Source of the DNA: Pseudomonadota bacterium
GTDB taxonomy: Bacteria > Pseudomonadota > Alphaproteobacteria > Micavibrionales > UBA2020
NCBI GenBank assembly: GCA_023444705.1
Contig: JAEXMB010000060.1
Span: 1 to 19,864, forward strand
Length of the DNA stretch: 19,864 nt
Direction of reading: 5' to 3'
The translations under genes were made by a program, and so were the position numbers. The notes beneath the pieces are model-generated. The model saw only the letters and a list, made by a program, of their open reading frames with translations. It had not been told where the DNA came from and searched no databases. Shown here one piece after another: positions 10,697 through 18,548 of the stretch (position 1 is its first letter; each line of letters begins with the position of its first letter).

Positions 10697-12631
10697 TCCC
10701 GCAGGCTTGGGCCCGCGCGGGCCCTGCGGCGGTTCGGACTTGGGGGGCTGTTGCGCCTGTTGCGGCTTGGGGGCATCCTTTGACGCATCGGGCGCGACGA
10801 AACCCGATTTGCTCTTGCGGACTTTTTCCTTCTTCACCTTATAGGCGACGCTTTCGTTCATCAGGCTTTTGACCTCGGGCGTGACCTGGCGGATCTGCTG
10901 CTTCATCAGCTGCCAGCCTTCCTTGGTAAAGCCCCACGTGCCTTCGGGGTCTTCGCGGTTGCGCGCCTGCGCGTCCATGTTGGAGAAGCGGCGGCGCAGC
11001 ACTTCCATTTCCTGCGGAGCGGCGGCAAAGCTAAAGGCGCTTTTGAACATCATGTTGTTCACGCCCGCGTTGTTAAAGGCGTATTCGTTGACGGCGTCCA
11101 GCACTTCCTCGGCAAAGCCGCCAGTATGATAGGCCTGGTTCAGCCAGATGTTCTCGATCCCCTGCCCGCCCTGCTTGCTGAGGTGGGCCACGCCCATGAT
11201 CTGGTGCGGTGCGTCGCGTCTGGCGACCGTCCAGATCCATTCGTCCTTGGGCTCGGGCTTGGCGATCACGCGTTGCATGACCTCGCGCGCCACCGCCTCG
11301 CTTTCCGGCGCCTTGGGCAGGCCGAGGTATTTGACGATCTCCCACAGCGGCAGGATGTTGAAAATCTGGCCGATATCCTCGACGCGCATCGGGCGCATCA
11401 ACAGGCGCTCGCTGGCGAATTCGTTGGCGTGCAGCACGATCAGGCGCGACAGTTCGTCCCCGCCGATCGACAGCACGTCGTCGTCGCTGATAAGAATGTG
11501 ACTGTCGGGGGAGAGAAACTTCTCGCCGTTGAGCGAAATCTGCCCGTTTTCGATCAACTGGCGGCAGGCTTTGCTGCCAAGCTTGGGCCGTGCCGCCATA
11601 ACCATTTCAAGCACGGTGATGCGCGCATGAAAGACCAGTACGACCGGCATGTCGCCCAGACGTTCGCGGTGCGACATCATGGTGTCGTAAAGCTCCATCT
11701 CGCGGTGAGCGGCGTCATGGCCGTGATAGCGGCCAACGGTCGCATAGGCCATCTTCATCTTGATCAGGCGCGGATTGCGGCGCACCTCCTCGGCCCAGAG
11801 CGCGATCGTATCAAGCGGTACATCGGTATACAGGCGCAGGTAAAGCTCGACCAGATGATCGGGAATACCCATCAGGCGCATGAATTTGTCATGCGCCTCC
11901 TGCGCAAGACCGACATAGTTGCCAAGGCTTTTGGACTGTTTCAACTCGCCGTCCGTCCCCGCGGAAATGCGGGTGGTGACGATGGTTTGCGGTTGCTTGC
12001 CATAGGCTTCCTGCAACTGGCGGCCGATCATCTCGTTATAGCGCTGATCGGCCCCCACCACCGTCAGGTCGGCGTCAATCATGACGCTGTCATAGCCCTG
12101 CAGCACGGGATAGAGCATCTCATGCGCGAAGATGTCGCGCTTGGCGGCGATGCGTTTTTGAAAGGTTGCGCGCGCGATCAGGGTCGAATGCGTGACGTTG
12201 CGCAGCAAATCCATGAAGGCCGTCAGCGGCATGGTATCGTACCATTCGCTGTTGTAGCGCACCTCGATCAGCGCCGGATCGTCAAAGCGCAGGATGTCGC
12301 GGGTTTGCGCGATGATCGCCTCGGCATTGCGCTTGACCTGCTCGCCGGCCTGTTGGGGCCGCACGTCCATACGGCCATCGGGATCGCCCACGCGGGTGGT
12401 GAAATCGCCCAGTAGCAAAATAACCTTATGCCCCATCTCCTGCAGATCGCGCAGCAGCCACAGGTTGACGGCGTGGCCGATATGCAGCGTCGGCGCGGTC
12501 AGGTCGATGCCGAACTTGACGCGCAGGGGCCGCCCCAGCGCCAGCTTGTCGAGCAATTCCTGCTCGTAGAGGGTTTGCTCCCCCACGCGGGCGATGTGGT
12601 CCAGCAACTTTTGGTGACGTTCGATGCTCAC
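10688..12631 (-). CDS. tyrS: Tyrosyl-tRNA synthetase fused to a C-terminal GNAT-like acetyltransferase domain
   Basis: The enzyme charges tRNA-Tyr with tyrosine using ATP. The 647-residue product is far longer than the usual 400-430. Residues 1-340 are a class I catalytic core of the TyrZ-like type: KFGIDLTAPTLHIGHAV holds the HIGH motif (50-53), LLLGDFTTRVGDPDGR follows, LQGYDSVMIDADLTVVGADQ is the tyrosine site region (177-196), and KQSKS (231-235) stands for KMSKS. An S4 RNA-binding domain covers about 345-400. From about 408 to 550 comes SERLLMRPMRVEDIGQIFN, then IMGVAHLS, IWLNQAYHTGGFAEEVLDAV and NEYAFNNAGVNNMMFKSAF, the order of a RimJ/RimL-type GNAT domain. Residues 590-647 are a basic, Lys/Pro/Gln-rich tail. 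The start is GTG at 12629-12631 with AAGAG upstream. The synthetase call is firm; the GNAT call rests on fold-like motifs. Confidence 0.9.
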   Translation of the reverse strand: MSIERHQKLLDHIARVGEQTLYEQELLDKLALGRPLRVKFGIDLTAPTLHIGHAVNLWLLRDLQEMGHKVILLLGDFTTRVGDPDGRMDVRPQQAGEQVKRNAEAIIAQTRDILRFDDPALIEVRYNSEWYDTMPLTAFMDLLRNVTHSTLIARATFQKRIAAKRDIFAHEMLYPVLQGYDSVMIDADLTVVGADQRYNEMIGRQLQEAYGKQPQTIVTTRISAGTDGELKQSKSLGNYVGLAQEAHDKFMRLMGIPDHLVELYLRLYTDVPLDTIALWAEEVRRNPRLIKMKMAYATVGRYHGHDAAHREMELYDTMMSHRERLGDMPVVLVFHARITVLEMVMAARPKLGSKACRQLIENGQISLNGEKFLSPDSHILISDDDVLSIGGDELSRLIVLHANEFASERLLMRPMRVEDIGQIFNILPLWEIVKYLGLPKAPESEAVAREVMQRVIAKPEPKDEWIWTVARRDAPHQIMGVAHLSKQGGQGIENIWLNQAYHTGGFAEEVLDAVNEYAFNNAGVNNMMFKSAFSFAAAPQEMEVLRRRFSNMDAQARNREDPEGTWGFTKEGWQLMKQQIRQVTPEVKSLMNESVAYKVKKEKVRKSKSGFVAPDASKDAPKPQQAQQPPKSEPPQGPRGPKPAGSA

Positions 12632-12662
12632 GACTTATGGCTCTTTAGGTTCTATGATGCTG

Positions 12663-12668
12663 ATTATA
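12663..12668 (-). promoter_or_regulatory. -10 element for tyrS
   Basis: On the minus strand a perfect TATAAT lies about 32 bases before the tyrS GTG start. No good -35 element is seen at 16-18 bases, so the promoter may rely on an activator or on the AT-rich upstream stretch. The plus-strand gene at 12789 is divergent. Confidence 0.45.
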
Positions 12669-12788
12669 GCCGTTTTTTTGGATTTCGCGGGTTATTTTAT
12701 TGCTATTTTTTCATAAGATTTTTCTTTCGCCGCATCGCCCCCTCTGCTAGTCTCGCGCTTATTGAAAACCCACCGACAGGAGACCCCC

Positions 12789-13853
12789 GTGAGCAAGCTC
12801 TGGTTCCGCACACGCACGCCCGAAGGCCAATCCCAGCTCAACGAAGTCGATTTCAAGAACTTCGCCATTACCGAGCCGACCGTCATCTACCTGTCGGGGT
12901 TTCTGACCACCAACAACCAGCCGGGCTTTATCGCCGGCGCCATCAAGCGCCTTGAAGAAATGCTGACCCACCGCAGCAAGGAACACGCCCGCCCCGCCAA
13001 GATTTATTCCTGGTCGCACAGCAGCCTTGCCAACCTGTTCAACATGGCGGCCTATAACGGCCTGCCGCAATCGCGCACCTCCAAGGCGGGCATGATCTTT
13101 GCGCGCAACGTGCTGTTGCCGCTGGTCGCCGGAAATATTCAGGACCTCAAGGGCGGCCGCATCAGCGCCACGCCGTTTGACAGCGAAACCGCGCGCAAGA
13201 ACCTGCGCAACCTGACCATGCTGACCTATAGCGCAGGCACCGTCACCGTACAGGAAAGCTTTAATGCCGCGCGCAAGCTGATGACGCAGATCGGCATGCA
13301 GGACGACGTGATCCGCGACCTGCTGGGCGAAGTCGTCGTCATTTCCACTGGCAACGTCAGCCGCGCGACCAAAGAGAAAAACCGCTTCACCACCATTTAC
13401 CTTGTCGCCAGCAACGACATCGTCGTGCGCGCCAAAAATGCGCTGTGGGCGCCCCTGCGCACGCTGGCGTCGAAACTGCTGCGCGAACACCCCGACCACC
13501 TGCGCGCGGAAAAAGTCAGCCCGTCGAGCATGCTGGTGACCGCGCGCATCGACAACTCCGACTGGGAATGGCGCCTTGGCCCCGAAGGCAAGACGTGGAA
13601 GGCCAAGATCAACCGCCTGCTGCCCGCATGGACGTTCATCAACAGCAACCACGAGCTGCCCTACTACATCACCCACGATGAAAAGCTCACGCCCTTTGCC
13701 AATATCGCCCTTTACAGCCTGACCAATGCCATTGGCCGCGACCGCAAGCTGACGGTGGAGGATCTGATCGCCCCGCCAAGCGGCCGCCCCGATATGGAGG
13801 CCGCGCTGTACCGCAGCAAGATCGCGGCAGCCCGTGCGCGCGCGCCGAAATAA
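12789..13853 (+). CDS. Protein of unknown function with possible alpha/beta-hydrolase fold
   Basis: The 354-residue protein is not recognised. Several features suggest a serine alpha/beta hydrolase: a beta strand and turn TVIYLSGFLTTN (31-42) as the oxyanion region, NLTMLTYSAGTVTV (141-154) with a nucleophile-elbow-like S148 in YSAG, EVVVISTGN, then TIYLVASNDIV with Asp210, and FINSNHELP with His288. The usual first Gly of GxSxG is Thr, so activity is uncertain. No signal peptide or membrane span is seen. The start is GTG at 12789 with AGGAG upstream; an in-frame TTG nine codons earlier would place this inside the gene. It is divergent from tyrS and followed on the same strand by a small secreted protein gene. 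Confidence 0.75.
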   Translation: MSKLWFRTRTPEGQSQLNEVDFKNFAITEPTVIYLSGFLTTNNQPGFIAGAIKRLEEMLTHRSKEHARPAKIYSWSHSSLANLFNMAAYNGLPQSRTSKAGMIFARNVLLPLVAGNIQDLKGGRISATPFDSETARKNLRNLTMLTYSAGTVTVQESFNAARKLMTQIGMQDDVIRDLLGEVVVISTGNVSRATKEKNRFTTIYLVASNDIVVRAKNALWAPLRTLASKLLREHPDHLRAEKVSPSSMLVTARIDNSDWEWRLGPEGKTWKAKINRLLPAWTFINSNHELPYYITHDEKLTPFANIALYSLTNAIGRDRKLTVEDLIAPPSGRPDMEAALYRSKIAAARARAPK

Positions 13854-13869
13854 CACGCCAAAATAACAC

Positions 13870-13897
13870 TTGGCGGCGGCGCAATCTGGCCTATCTT
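13870..13897 (+). promoter_or_regulatory. Possible promoter for the small secreted protein
   Basis: TTGGCG (13870-13875), a 16-base spacer and TATCTT (13892-13897) form a plausible pair 24 bases before the start codon. This leaves room for the AAGGAG ribosome site. The prediction is by eye and weak. Confidence 0.35.
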
Positions 13898-13921
13898 GAA
13901 GAGATAAAAAGGAGCCGCGCC

Positions 13922-14344
13922 ATGCGCAATTTTCTGGTCATAGCATCTTTCCTGCTTGCCCTTTGCATGCCTCCCGCCGCGCAGGCGCAGGTGGGGCTTG
14001 GCTTCGCCTTTGGCAGCGGCGTGTTGTTTGGCGGCCGGGTTTACGATATTAGTATAGGCGCCGTCGCGCGCCAGGCCATCGAAGAACACCTCAACAGCGA
14101 ATACAAGCGCCTGTGCGCTAACAAGAAAAACGCGCCCGAGATTTGCAACGAACAGCGCCCGTTTTACAAAAGCAGCAACCTGAGCGGCCCCAGCACAGCG
14201 CTGTCGCCCGAGTTGCAAAAGAAGGTGGGTTTCGTCTATCCGGGCACGGCATATCGCCAGAGCGGTTTTACCGTCTACCTCGTGCGCCTGCCCGACCGCC
14301 GCATCTATGATCTGGTATCGATCTGGAGCGACGGCTGGCATTAA
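13922..14344 (+). CDS. Small secreted or periplasmic protein of unknown function
   Basis: The 140-residue product begins MRNFLVIASFLLALCMPPAA, a signal peptide with likely cleavage at AQA|QVG near residue 22. The mature part starts with a Gly-rich stretch (GLGFAFGSGVLFGG). It contains two cysteines (LCANKKNAPEICNEQ) that could form a disulphide, and ends with a compact beta-like region (FTVYLVRLPDRRIYDLVSIW). A C-terminal part reading GFVYPGTAYRQSG resembles a small anti-parallel domain seen in some periplasmic proteins of the RcnB type, but the match is too weak to name. AAGGAG lies 7 bases before the start. The convergent deaminase gene ends 3 bases after its stop. Confidence 0.78.
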   Translation: MRNFLVIASFLLALCMPPAAQAQVGLGFAFGSGVLFGGRVYDISIGAVARQAIEEHLNSEYKRLCANKKNAPEICNEQRPFYKSSNLSGPSTALSPELQKKVGFVYPGTAYRQSGFTVYLVRLPDRRIYDLVSIWSDGWH

Positions 14345-14347
14345 GCC

Positions 14348-14797
14348 TTACAGCAGAATTTTCTGATCCCAGTAATCCGCATACTTGAACGGCAGCAAAT
14401 CGCGCGCGCGCACTTTGAACAGCTCCTCGCTGTTGGGTTCGCGCATGATGACCATGCCGTTCATGAAATCGGTCATCAGCTCGCGGCAACGACCGCAGGG
14501 GGGGATAACCTTGGGCTCGCGCCCTTCTTGGTAATAGACAGCGACAATGGTTTCAATCGTGCGTTCGGTATGCTGCCGCGCCTCGCCGATGATCATCGGC
14601 TCGGCACAGACGGATAGGCTTGCCACGTCGGCCTTGAGGTTGATGGATGCAATGATCTCGCCGTTATCCATGCGCAACGCGGCCCCCACGGGTGCGGGGC
14701 GGTGGATGCCACTGAAGTGGATCACCGGTTTTTTGACCTTCTCGCAGGCAACCGCGATCAGTTCGTGGTCTTTTTCATCCAGCGGAAATTTTTCCAT
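14348..14797 (-). CDS. Cytidine/blasticidin-S-type deaminase family protein
   Basis: The 149-residue protein carries the zinc site of the cytidine deaminase fold: SVCAEP with Cys64 and catalytic Glu66, and PPCGRCRE with Cys101 and Cys104. The end RARDLLPFKY resembles the RELLPSGY end of blasticidin-S deaminases, and the length fits. Such enzymes deaminate cytidine or related nucleosides; the exact substrate cannot be told. The start at 14795-14797 is chosen because AAGG lies 9 bases upstream. Two earlier ATGs are too close to that site, and the long upstream frame is a shadow of prmB. It lies 22 bases after the prmB stop, so the two share an operon. Confidence 0.82.
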   Translation of the reverse strand: MEKFPLDEKDHELIAVACEKVKKPVIHFSGIHRPAPVGAALRMDNGEIIASINLKADVASLSVCAEPMIIGEARQHTERTIETIVAVYYQEGREPKVIPPCGRCRELMTDFMNGMVIMREPNSEELFKVRARDLLPFKYADYWDQKILL

Positions 14798-14819
14798 GTT
14801 CATCATCCTTTTGGCGGCC

Positions 14820-15761
14820 TTACGCGCGCACCAGCAACTGGTCGCGCGACAGCCAGAAAACCTCGCCGCTGCTGGTTTCGGTATCCAGCCACAGGAAGGG
14901 CGTATCAGGATATAGCTCTTCAACCACCGCCTGGCCATTGCCGATCTCGCACACCATATGGCCGTCGGCGGTCAGGTGGTCGGCCGCCTCGTCCATGATG
15001 CGGCGCACGACATCCATGCCATCATCGCCCGCGGCCAGCGCCATGCGCGGTTCGTGCGTGAATTCGGGCGGGATGTCGGTCATGTCCTCCGCATCGACAT
15101 AGGGCGGATTGGTAATGATCAAATCATAGCGCGCATCACCCAGCGGCGCGAACAGATCACCTTGATAAAGCGTGATGCGGTCTTCGACCCAACTGTTGGA
15201 CACGTTGATTTTCGCGACTTCCAGCGCCTCGGGCGACAGGTCGACGGCGTCGATGGTGGCGTTGGGAAACGCCTGCGCCGCCAGAATGGCAAGGCAGCCG
15301 GAGCCCGTGCAGAGGTCAAGCACGCGGCTGACTGCAAACGGGTCCTTGATCAGGCGGCTGTCGTTGTCGCCTGCAATATCGGTGAACAGCAGTTCGGCAA
15401 TGAAGGAGCGCGGCACGATCACGCGCTCGTCCACATAAAACGGCGTGCCCTGCAAATACATCTTGTTGACCAGATAAGCCACGGGCTTGCGCGTGGTGAC
15501 GCGCTTTTCGATCAGCTCGGCCACGCGCTTGCGCTCGGACGGCAGCAGACGCGCATCAAGATAGGGTTCGAGCTGCTCGATCGGCAGCTTAAGCGCTTCG
15601 AGGACAAGAAAGACTGCCTCGTCATACGGGCTAAAGGTGCCGTGGCCAAGAAAAATCTCGCCCTCGTTGAATACGCTGACCGCATAGCGGATGAAATCAC
15701 GCACGGTCTTGAGCGTATCAGCAGCGGTTTTGGTATCGGGTGTAAAAGTAGCAAGTGACAT
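14820..15761 (-). CDS. prmB: Ribosomal protein L3 N5-glutamine methyltransferase
   Basis: PrmB uses S-adenosylmethionine to methylate a glutamine of L3 during large-subunit assembly. The 313-residue protein has the HemK/PrmB layout. An N-terminal helical domain comes first, then RKPVAYLVNKMYLQGTPFYV (91-110; the PVAYL motif). Then follow ERVIVPRSFIAELL, the AdoMet loop DLCTGSGCLAILAA (149-162), and the catalytic NPPY (218-221) for binding the glutamine amide. YLVNKMYLQGTPFYVDERVIVPRS distinguishes PrmB from PrmC, which has a shorter link. The start ATG at 15759-15761 has only a poor ribosome site. An extended -10-like TGCTAGGAT lies about 50 bases upstream on the minus strand. Confidence 0.9.
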   Translation of the reverse strand: MSLATFTPDTKTAADTLKTVRDFIRYAVSVFNEGEIFLGHGTFSPYDEAVFLVLEALKLPIEQLEPYLDARLLPSERKRVAELIEKRVTTRKPVAYLVNKMYLQGTPFYVDERVIVPRSFIAELLFTDIAGDNDSRLIKDPFAVSRVLDLCTGSGCLAILAAQAFPNATIDAVDLSPEALEVAKINVSNSWVEDRITLYQGDLFAPLGDARYDLIITNPPYVDAEDMTDIPPEFTHEPRMALAAGDDGMDVVRRIMDEAADHLTADGHMVCEIGNGQAVVEELYPDTPFLWLDTETSSGEVFWLSRDQLLVRA

Positions 15762-15866
15762 CGGGCGGTCTTTCGTCTCAGGCAGGTCAAATTCGCCCTA
15801 TCCTAGCACCCCCCACGGCAAAATACAGCCCGCTAATAGCGCTTTTGACCTTGAATTTTAACGATA

Positions 15867-15895
15867 TTGCCGCCGTGCCGCCCTGCCCGTATACT
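15867..15895 (+). promoter_or_regulatory. Promoter for the DUF2254-type gene
   Basis: TTGCCG (15867-15872), a 17-base spacer and TATACT (15890-15895) make a good sigma-70-type pair. It lies 31 bases before the start codon on the plus strand, in the divergent gap with prmB. Confidence 0.6.
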
Positions 15896-15926
15896 CGCCA
15901 GAGGCCTAAATGACCGGAGCATCAGC

Positions 15927-17168
15927 ATGAACAACACACTCTTTTGGATCGTTTCGCAGCTGGGGCGCCGCCTGTGGTTGCGCGCGACGTTTTTTTGCCT
16001 GATCGGCATTGCAACCGCCCTGCTCGGCGTCTTGCTCAAGGACCATCTGCCTGCGGGATTGTCCTATCGCATCGGCGCCAACTCCGTCGACGGCATCCTC
16101 ACCATCATTGCCAGCAGCATGCTGGCCGTGACGACCTTTTCATTGAGCATCATGGTTTCGGCCTATACGGCCGCATCCAGCAGCGCCACGCCACGCGTGA
16201 CGGAACTCTTGCTGTCGGATTCCACGTCGCAGAACGCACTATCTGTTTTTATCGGCGCATTCCTGTTCAGCCTGGCGGGCATTATCACCCTTAAAATCGG
16301 CATTTACGGCGATAACGGGCGTCTTGTCCTCTTCGTGGTGACCATTGCTGTTGTGCTGTCCATCGTCATGATGCTGTTGCGCTGGATATCCCACCTTTCG
16401 CATCTGGGGCGTATCGGCCATACCATCGATATGGTTGAAAGCCAGACCCGCGCAACCTTCAAACGCTATCTTGACCGTCCGCTCATGGGCTGCCTGCCCC
16501 TGCCGCAGGTGCTGCCCGCGCGCGCCGCCCCCCTGCCCTGCGATCGCGTCGGCTACATCGAAAACATCGACACCGGCCATCTGCAAAAAGTCGCGCAGGC
16601 GCAGGGTATCGATATTTTCCTGATGGCGCGCCCGGGGTCATTCAGCGACGGTGTCCATCCCGTCATCTATACCAGCACTCCAGTTGACGAAAGCACGGCG
16701 GGCGCGATCCTGTCGGCCATTGCGATTGATGGCGCGCGCTCTTTCACGCAAGACCCGCGGTATTGCATGATCGTCCTGTCGGAAATTTCATCACGCGCGC
16801 TGTCACCCGCCGTGAACGATCCAGGCACCGCGATCGACGTGATCGGCACACAATTGCGTTTGCTGACGCCGCTGGCGCAAACGCCGCAGATAACAGAAGC
16901 CGAAGACACCTACGACAATGTCTATGCCCCCGCCATTGATATGCAGGATATTGTTAACGACGCCTTCATGGCCACCGCGCGCGATGGTGCCGCTTTGTTT
17001 GAGGTTTGCATGCGCTTGCAGAAAGCGCTGGCCGTGCTTGCACAATCCAAAAACGCGGATCTGGCGCAGTCAGCACGCAACGCCGCAAAAGACGCACTGG
17101 CACTGGCCACACAGGCTATCGTTCTGGATGGCCAGCGTGCCGCCATCGCCAAGGCTTGCCCCGCATAG
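15927..17168 (+). CDS. DUF2254-type integral membrane protein
   Basis: The 413-residue protein has an N-terminal membrane part with four predicted spans (about residues 18-37, 53-80, 103-124 and 131-152). A soluble domain follows, containing the family-like stretch RSFTQDPRYCMIVLSEISSR and ALSPAVNDPGTAIDVIG (about 270-305), which resembles the DUF2254 hallmark of a charged helix followed by ALSPAxNDPxTA. The biochemical role of the family is unknown. The start at 15927 is chosen because GGAG lies 9 bases upstream and a signal-like first span follows. The open frame continues upstream without a ribosome site. It converges on the Y-family polymerase gene with 9 bases between stops. Confidence 0.83.
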   Translation: MNNTLFWIVSQLGRRLWLRATFFCLIGIATALLGVLLKDHLPAGLSYRIGANSVDGILTIIASSMLAVTTFSLSIMVSAYTAASSSATPRVTELLLSDSTSQNALSVFIGAFLFSLAGIITLKIGIYGDNGRLVLFVVTIAVVLSIVMMLLRWISHLSHLGRIGHTIDMVESQTRATFKRYLDRPLMGCLPLPQVLPARAAPLPCDRVGYIENIDTGHLQKVAQAQGIDIFLMARPGSFSDGVHPVIYTSTPVDESTAGAILSAIAIDGARSFTQDPRYCMIVLSEISSRALSPAVNDPGTAIDVIGTQLRLLTPLAQTPQITEAEDTYDNVYAPAIDMQDIVNDAFMATARDGAALFEVCMRLQKALAVLAQSKNADLAQSARNAAKDALALATQAIVLDGQRAAIAKACPA

Positions 17169-17177
17169 CGCCACAGC

Positions 17178-18476
17178 CTATTCGAGGAATTCTTCCATAT
17201 CGGGAATGCGTGTAAAGGCGATTTTGGTGCCCGTAAATGATTTGCCCTGCTCGCCCGTCATGCCGATCAGGACGGTATCCTTGCCGAATTTCTGGTTGAG
17301 CTTGTCGATGGCGGCGGAAATCTTTTCGTTGCGCTGCCTTTCGCGCACCGGCGCGGCGGATGCGAACAGATCGCCCTGACGGTTGAGTTCACTCTCCTCG
17401 ACCAGACCGTGCAAAACGACGCTGACTTTCTTGATGCGCGCGCGGGGCCCTGCCTCGGCCATCAGTTGCGCCCAGATATTTTCGGCCAGTTGCAAAAAGG
17501 TGAAGCTGTCCTGCGACGGCTCGCAGGCCGCATCAAGCCCCAGACGCGGGCCGTTTTCAAGCCGCACCGACAGCGAAAAACGTCTGGCGTACAGCTTCAT
17601 CCGGCGCAGGCGTGCGGCGGCCTTCATCGTCAGGCGGCGCGCCACGGTATGGGCGGGCTGTTGCGGGCGCTGATCGGGCGACAGCACGTGGCTGTGGCCC
17701 ACGCTGTGGCGCTCGCTCTGCGCATCCTGCAGGTCATAACCGCGCAGGTAATACCACATCTTCTCGCCCCAGATGCTGCCCCAGACGGCGCGCAGATGCT
17801 TGGGGTCAAGTTGCAAAAGTGCGTGCATATCGCGGATATTCGCGTTGTGCAGGCGCTTTTCCATGTTGGCGCCAATCCCCGGAAGATCGCGCAACGACAG
17901 CGACAGCAAGCGTTGCGGCAGCTCCTGCGGCGCGATGATCGTAAAACCATCGGGTTTTTGCAGGTCGGTTGCAACCTTGGCCAGATACTTGCTGGGCGCC
18001 ACGCCGATCGAGCAACGCACATAGGGGCCGATGTTTTCGGCCAGCCCCTGCTTGATCGCGCGCGCGATCTCGCCCACGCGCGCAACGCTGGTTTCGTTGC
18101 GCATGAGGCGGCAGGCCATTTCGTCGATCGAACACACTTGCGTCACCGGAATATGGCGGTCGATCTCGTCCAGAATGCGGTCATGGAATTCGCGGTAATG
18201 TTCGTGCCGCCCCAGCACGCAGATCAGGTCGGGGCACATCTTTTTGGCCTCGTAAATCGGCGTGCCGGTGCGGATGCCATAGGCCTTGGCCTCGTAGCTC
18301 GCCGCAATCGCGCAGGTCGCGTCGGTTTCAACCGGCAGCACCGCCACCGGCTTGCCGCGCAAGGCAGGGTTCATCTGCTGTTCGACACTGGCGAAATAGC
18401 TGTTGAAATCGACATACAGCCAGCCCAACCCTTGCGGGGGAGATATGTGAGATGAGGACGGTGCGGCGCGCGGCAT
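17178..18476 (-). CDS. Y-family (UmuC/DinB-like) translesion DNA polymerase, SOS-controlled
   Basis: Y-family polymerases copy past damaged bases with low fidelity. The 432-residue protein has LYVDFNSYFASVEQQ (20-34) with metal ligand Asp23, SYEAKAYGIRTGTPIYEAK (60-78), and CSIDEM (115-120) with catalytic Asp118 and Glu119. VRCSIGVAPSKYLAKVATDLQKPDG and the helix-hairpin-helix LPGIGANMEKRL (198-209) follow, then the little-finger domain to about 360. QGDLF at 367-371 fits a sliding-clamp-binding motif. The length and the C-terminal LNQKFGKDTV are more UmuC-like than short DinB. No umuD-like gene is visible. The ATG at 18474-18476 has a poor ribosome site. A LexA box lies just upstream, so SOS induction is expected. 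Confidence 0.9.
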   Translation of the reverse strand: MPRAAPSSSHISPPQGLGWLYVDFNSYFASVEQQMNPALRGKPVAVLPVETDATCAIAASYEAKAYGIRTGTPIYEAKKMCPDLICVLGRHEHYREFHDRILDEIDRHIPVTQVCSIDEMACRLMRNETSVARVGEIARAIKQGLAENIGPYVRCSIGVAPSKYLAKVATDLQKPDGFTIIAPQELPQRLLSLSLRDLPGIGANMEKRLHNANIRDMHALLQLDPKHLRAVWGSIWGEKMWYYLRGYDLQDAQSERHSVGHSHVLSPDQRPQQPAHTVARRLTMKAAARLRRMKLYARRFSLSVRLENGPRLGLDAACEPSQDSFTFLQLAENIWAQLMAEAGPRARIKKVSVVLHGLVEESELNRQGDLFASAAPVRERQRNEKISAAIDKLNQKFGKDTVLIGMTGEQGKSFTGTKIAFTRIPDMEEFLE

Positions 18477-18495
18477 TGATTTTACTGCTTATTTT

Positions 18496-18510
18496 GTTCT
18501 CTTTTTGTTC
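18496..18510 (-). promoter_or_regulatory. LexA-binding SOS box, alphaproteobacterial type
   Basis: On the plus strand the site reads GTTC, seven bases, GTTC (GAAC-N7-GAAC on the transcribed strand), the direct-repeat SOS box of alphaproteobacteria. It starts 1 base after the -10 element and would cover the transcription start, an ideal repressor position. It is 19 bases from the polymerase start codon. Confidence 0.85.
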
Positions 18511-18511
18511 C

Positions 18512-18539
18512 ATTATACTCACCCTCGCCCCGAAAGCAA
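18512..18539 (-). promoter_or_regulatory. Promoter of the Y-family polymerase gene
   Basis: On the minus strand -35 TTGCTT (18534-18539) and a perfect -10 TATAAT (18512-18517) are separated by 16 bases. Transcription would begin near 18505, inside the LexA box. Confidence 0.72.
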
Positions 18540-18548
18540 GCGGACAAG

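Noticed and set aside
10709..10724. A perfect 16-bp palindrome, GGGCCCGCGCGGGCCC, near the ends of the convergent genes
   Set aside because: It lies inside the tyrS tail codons for Gly-Pro-Arg-Gly-Pro and has no T-run on either side. High GC and Gly/Pro codons explain it better than a terminator.
11126..12415. A 429-codon open frame on the plus strand opposite tyrS
   Set aside because: It is antisense to a clear synthetase, has no family-like motifs and no ribosome site. GC-rich third positions keep the opposite strand open.
12759..13856. A 365-codon open frame on the minus strand opposite the unknown hydrolase-like gene
   Set aside because: The plus-strand frame has the ribosome site and better protein character; the opposite frame lacks both.
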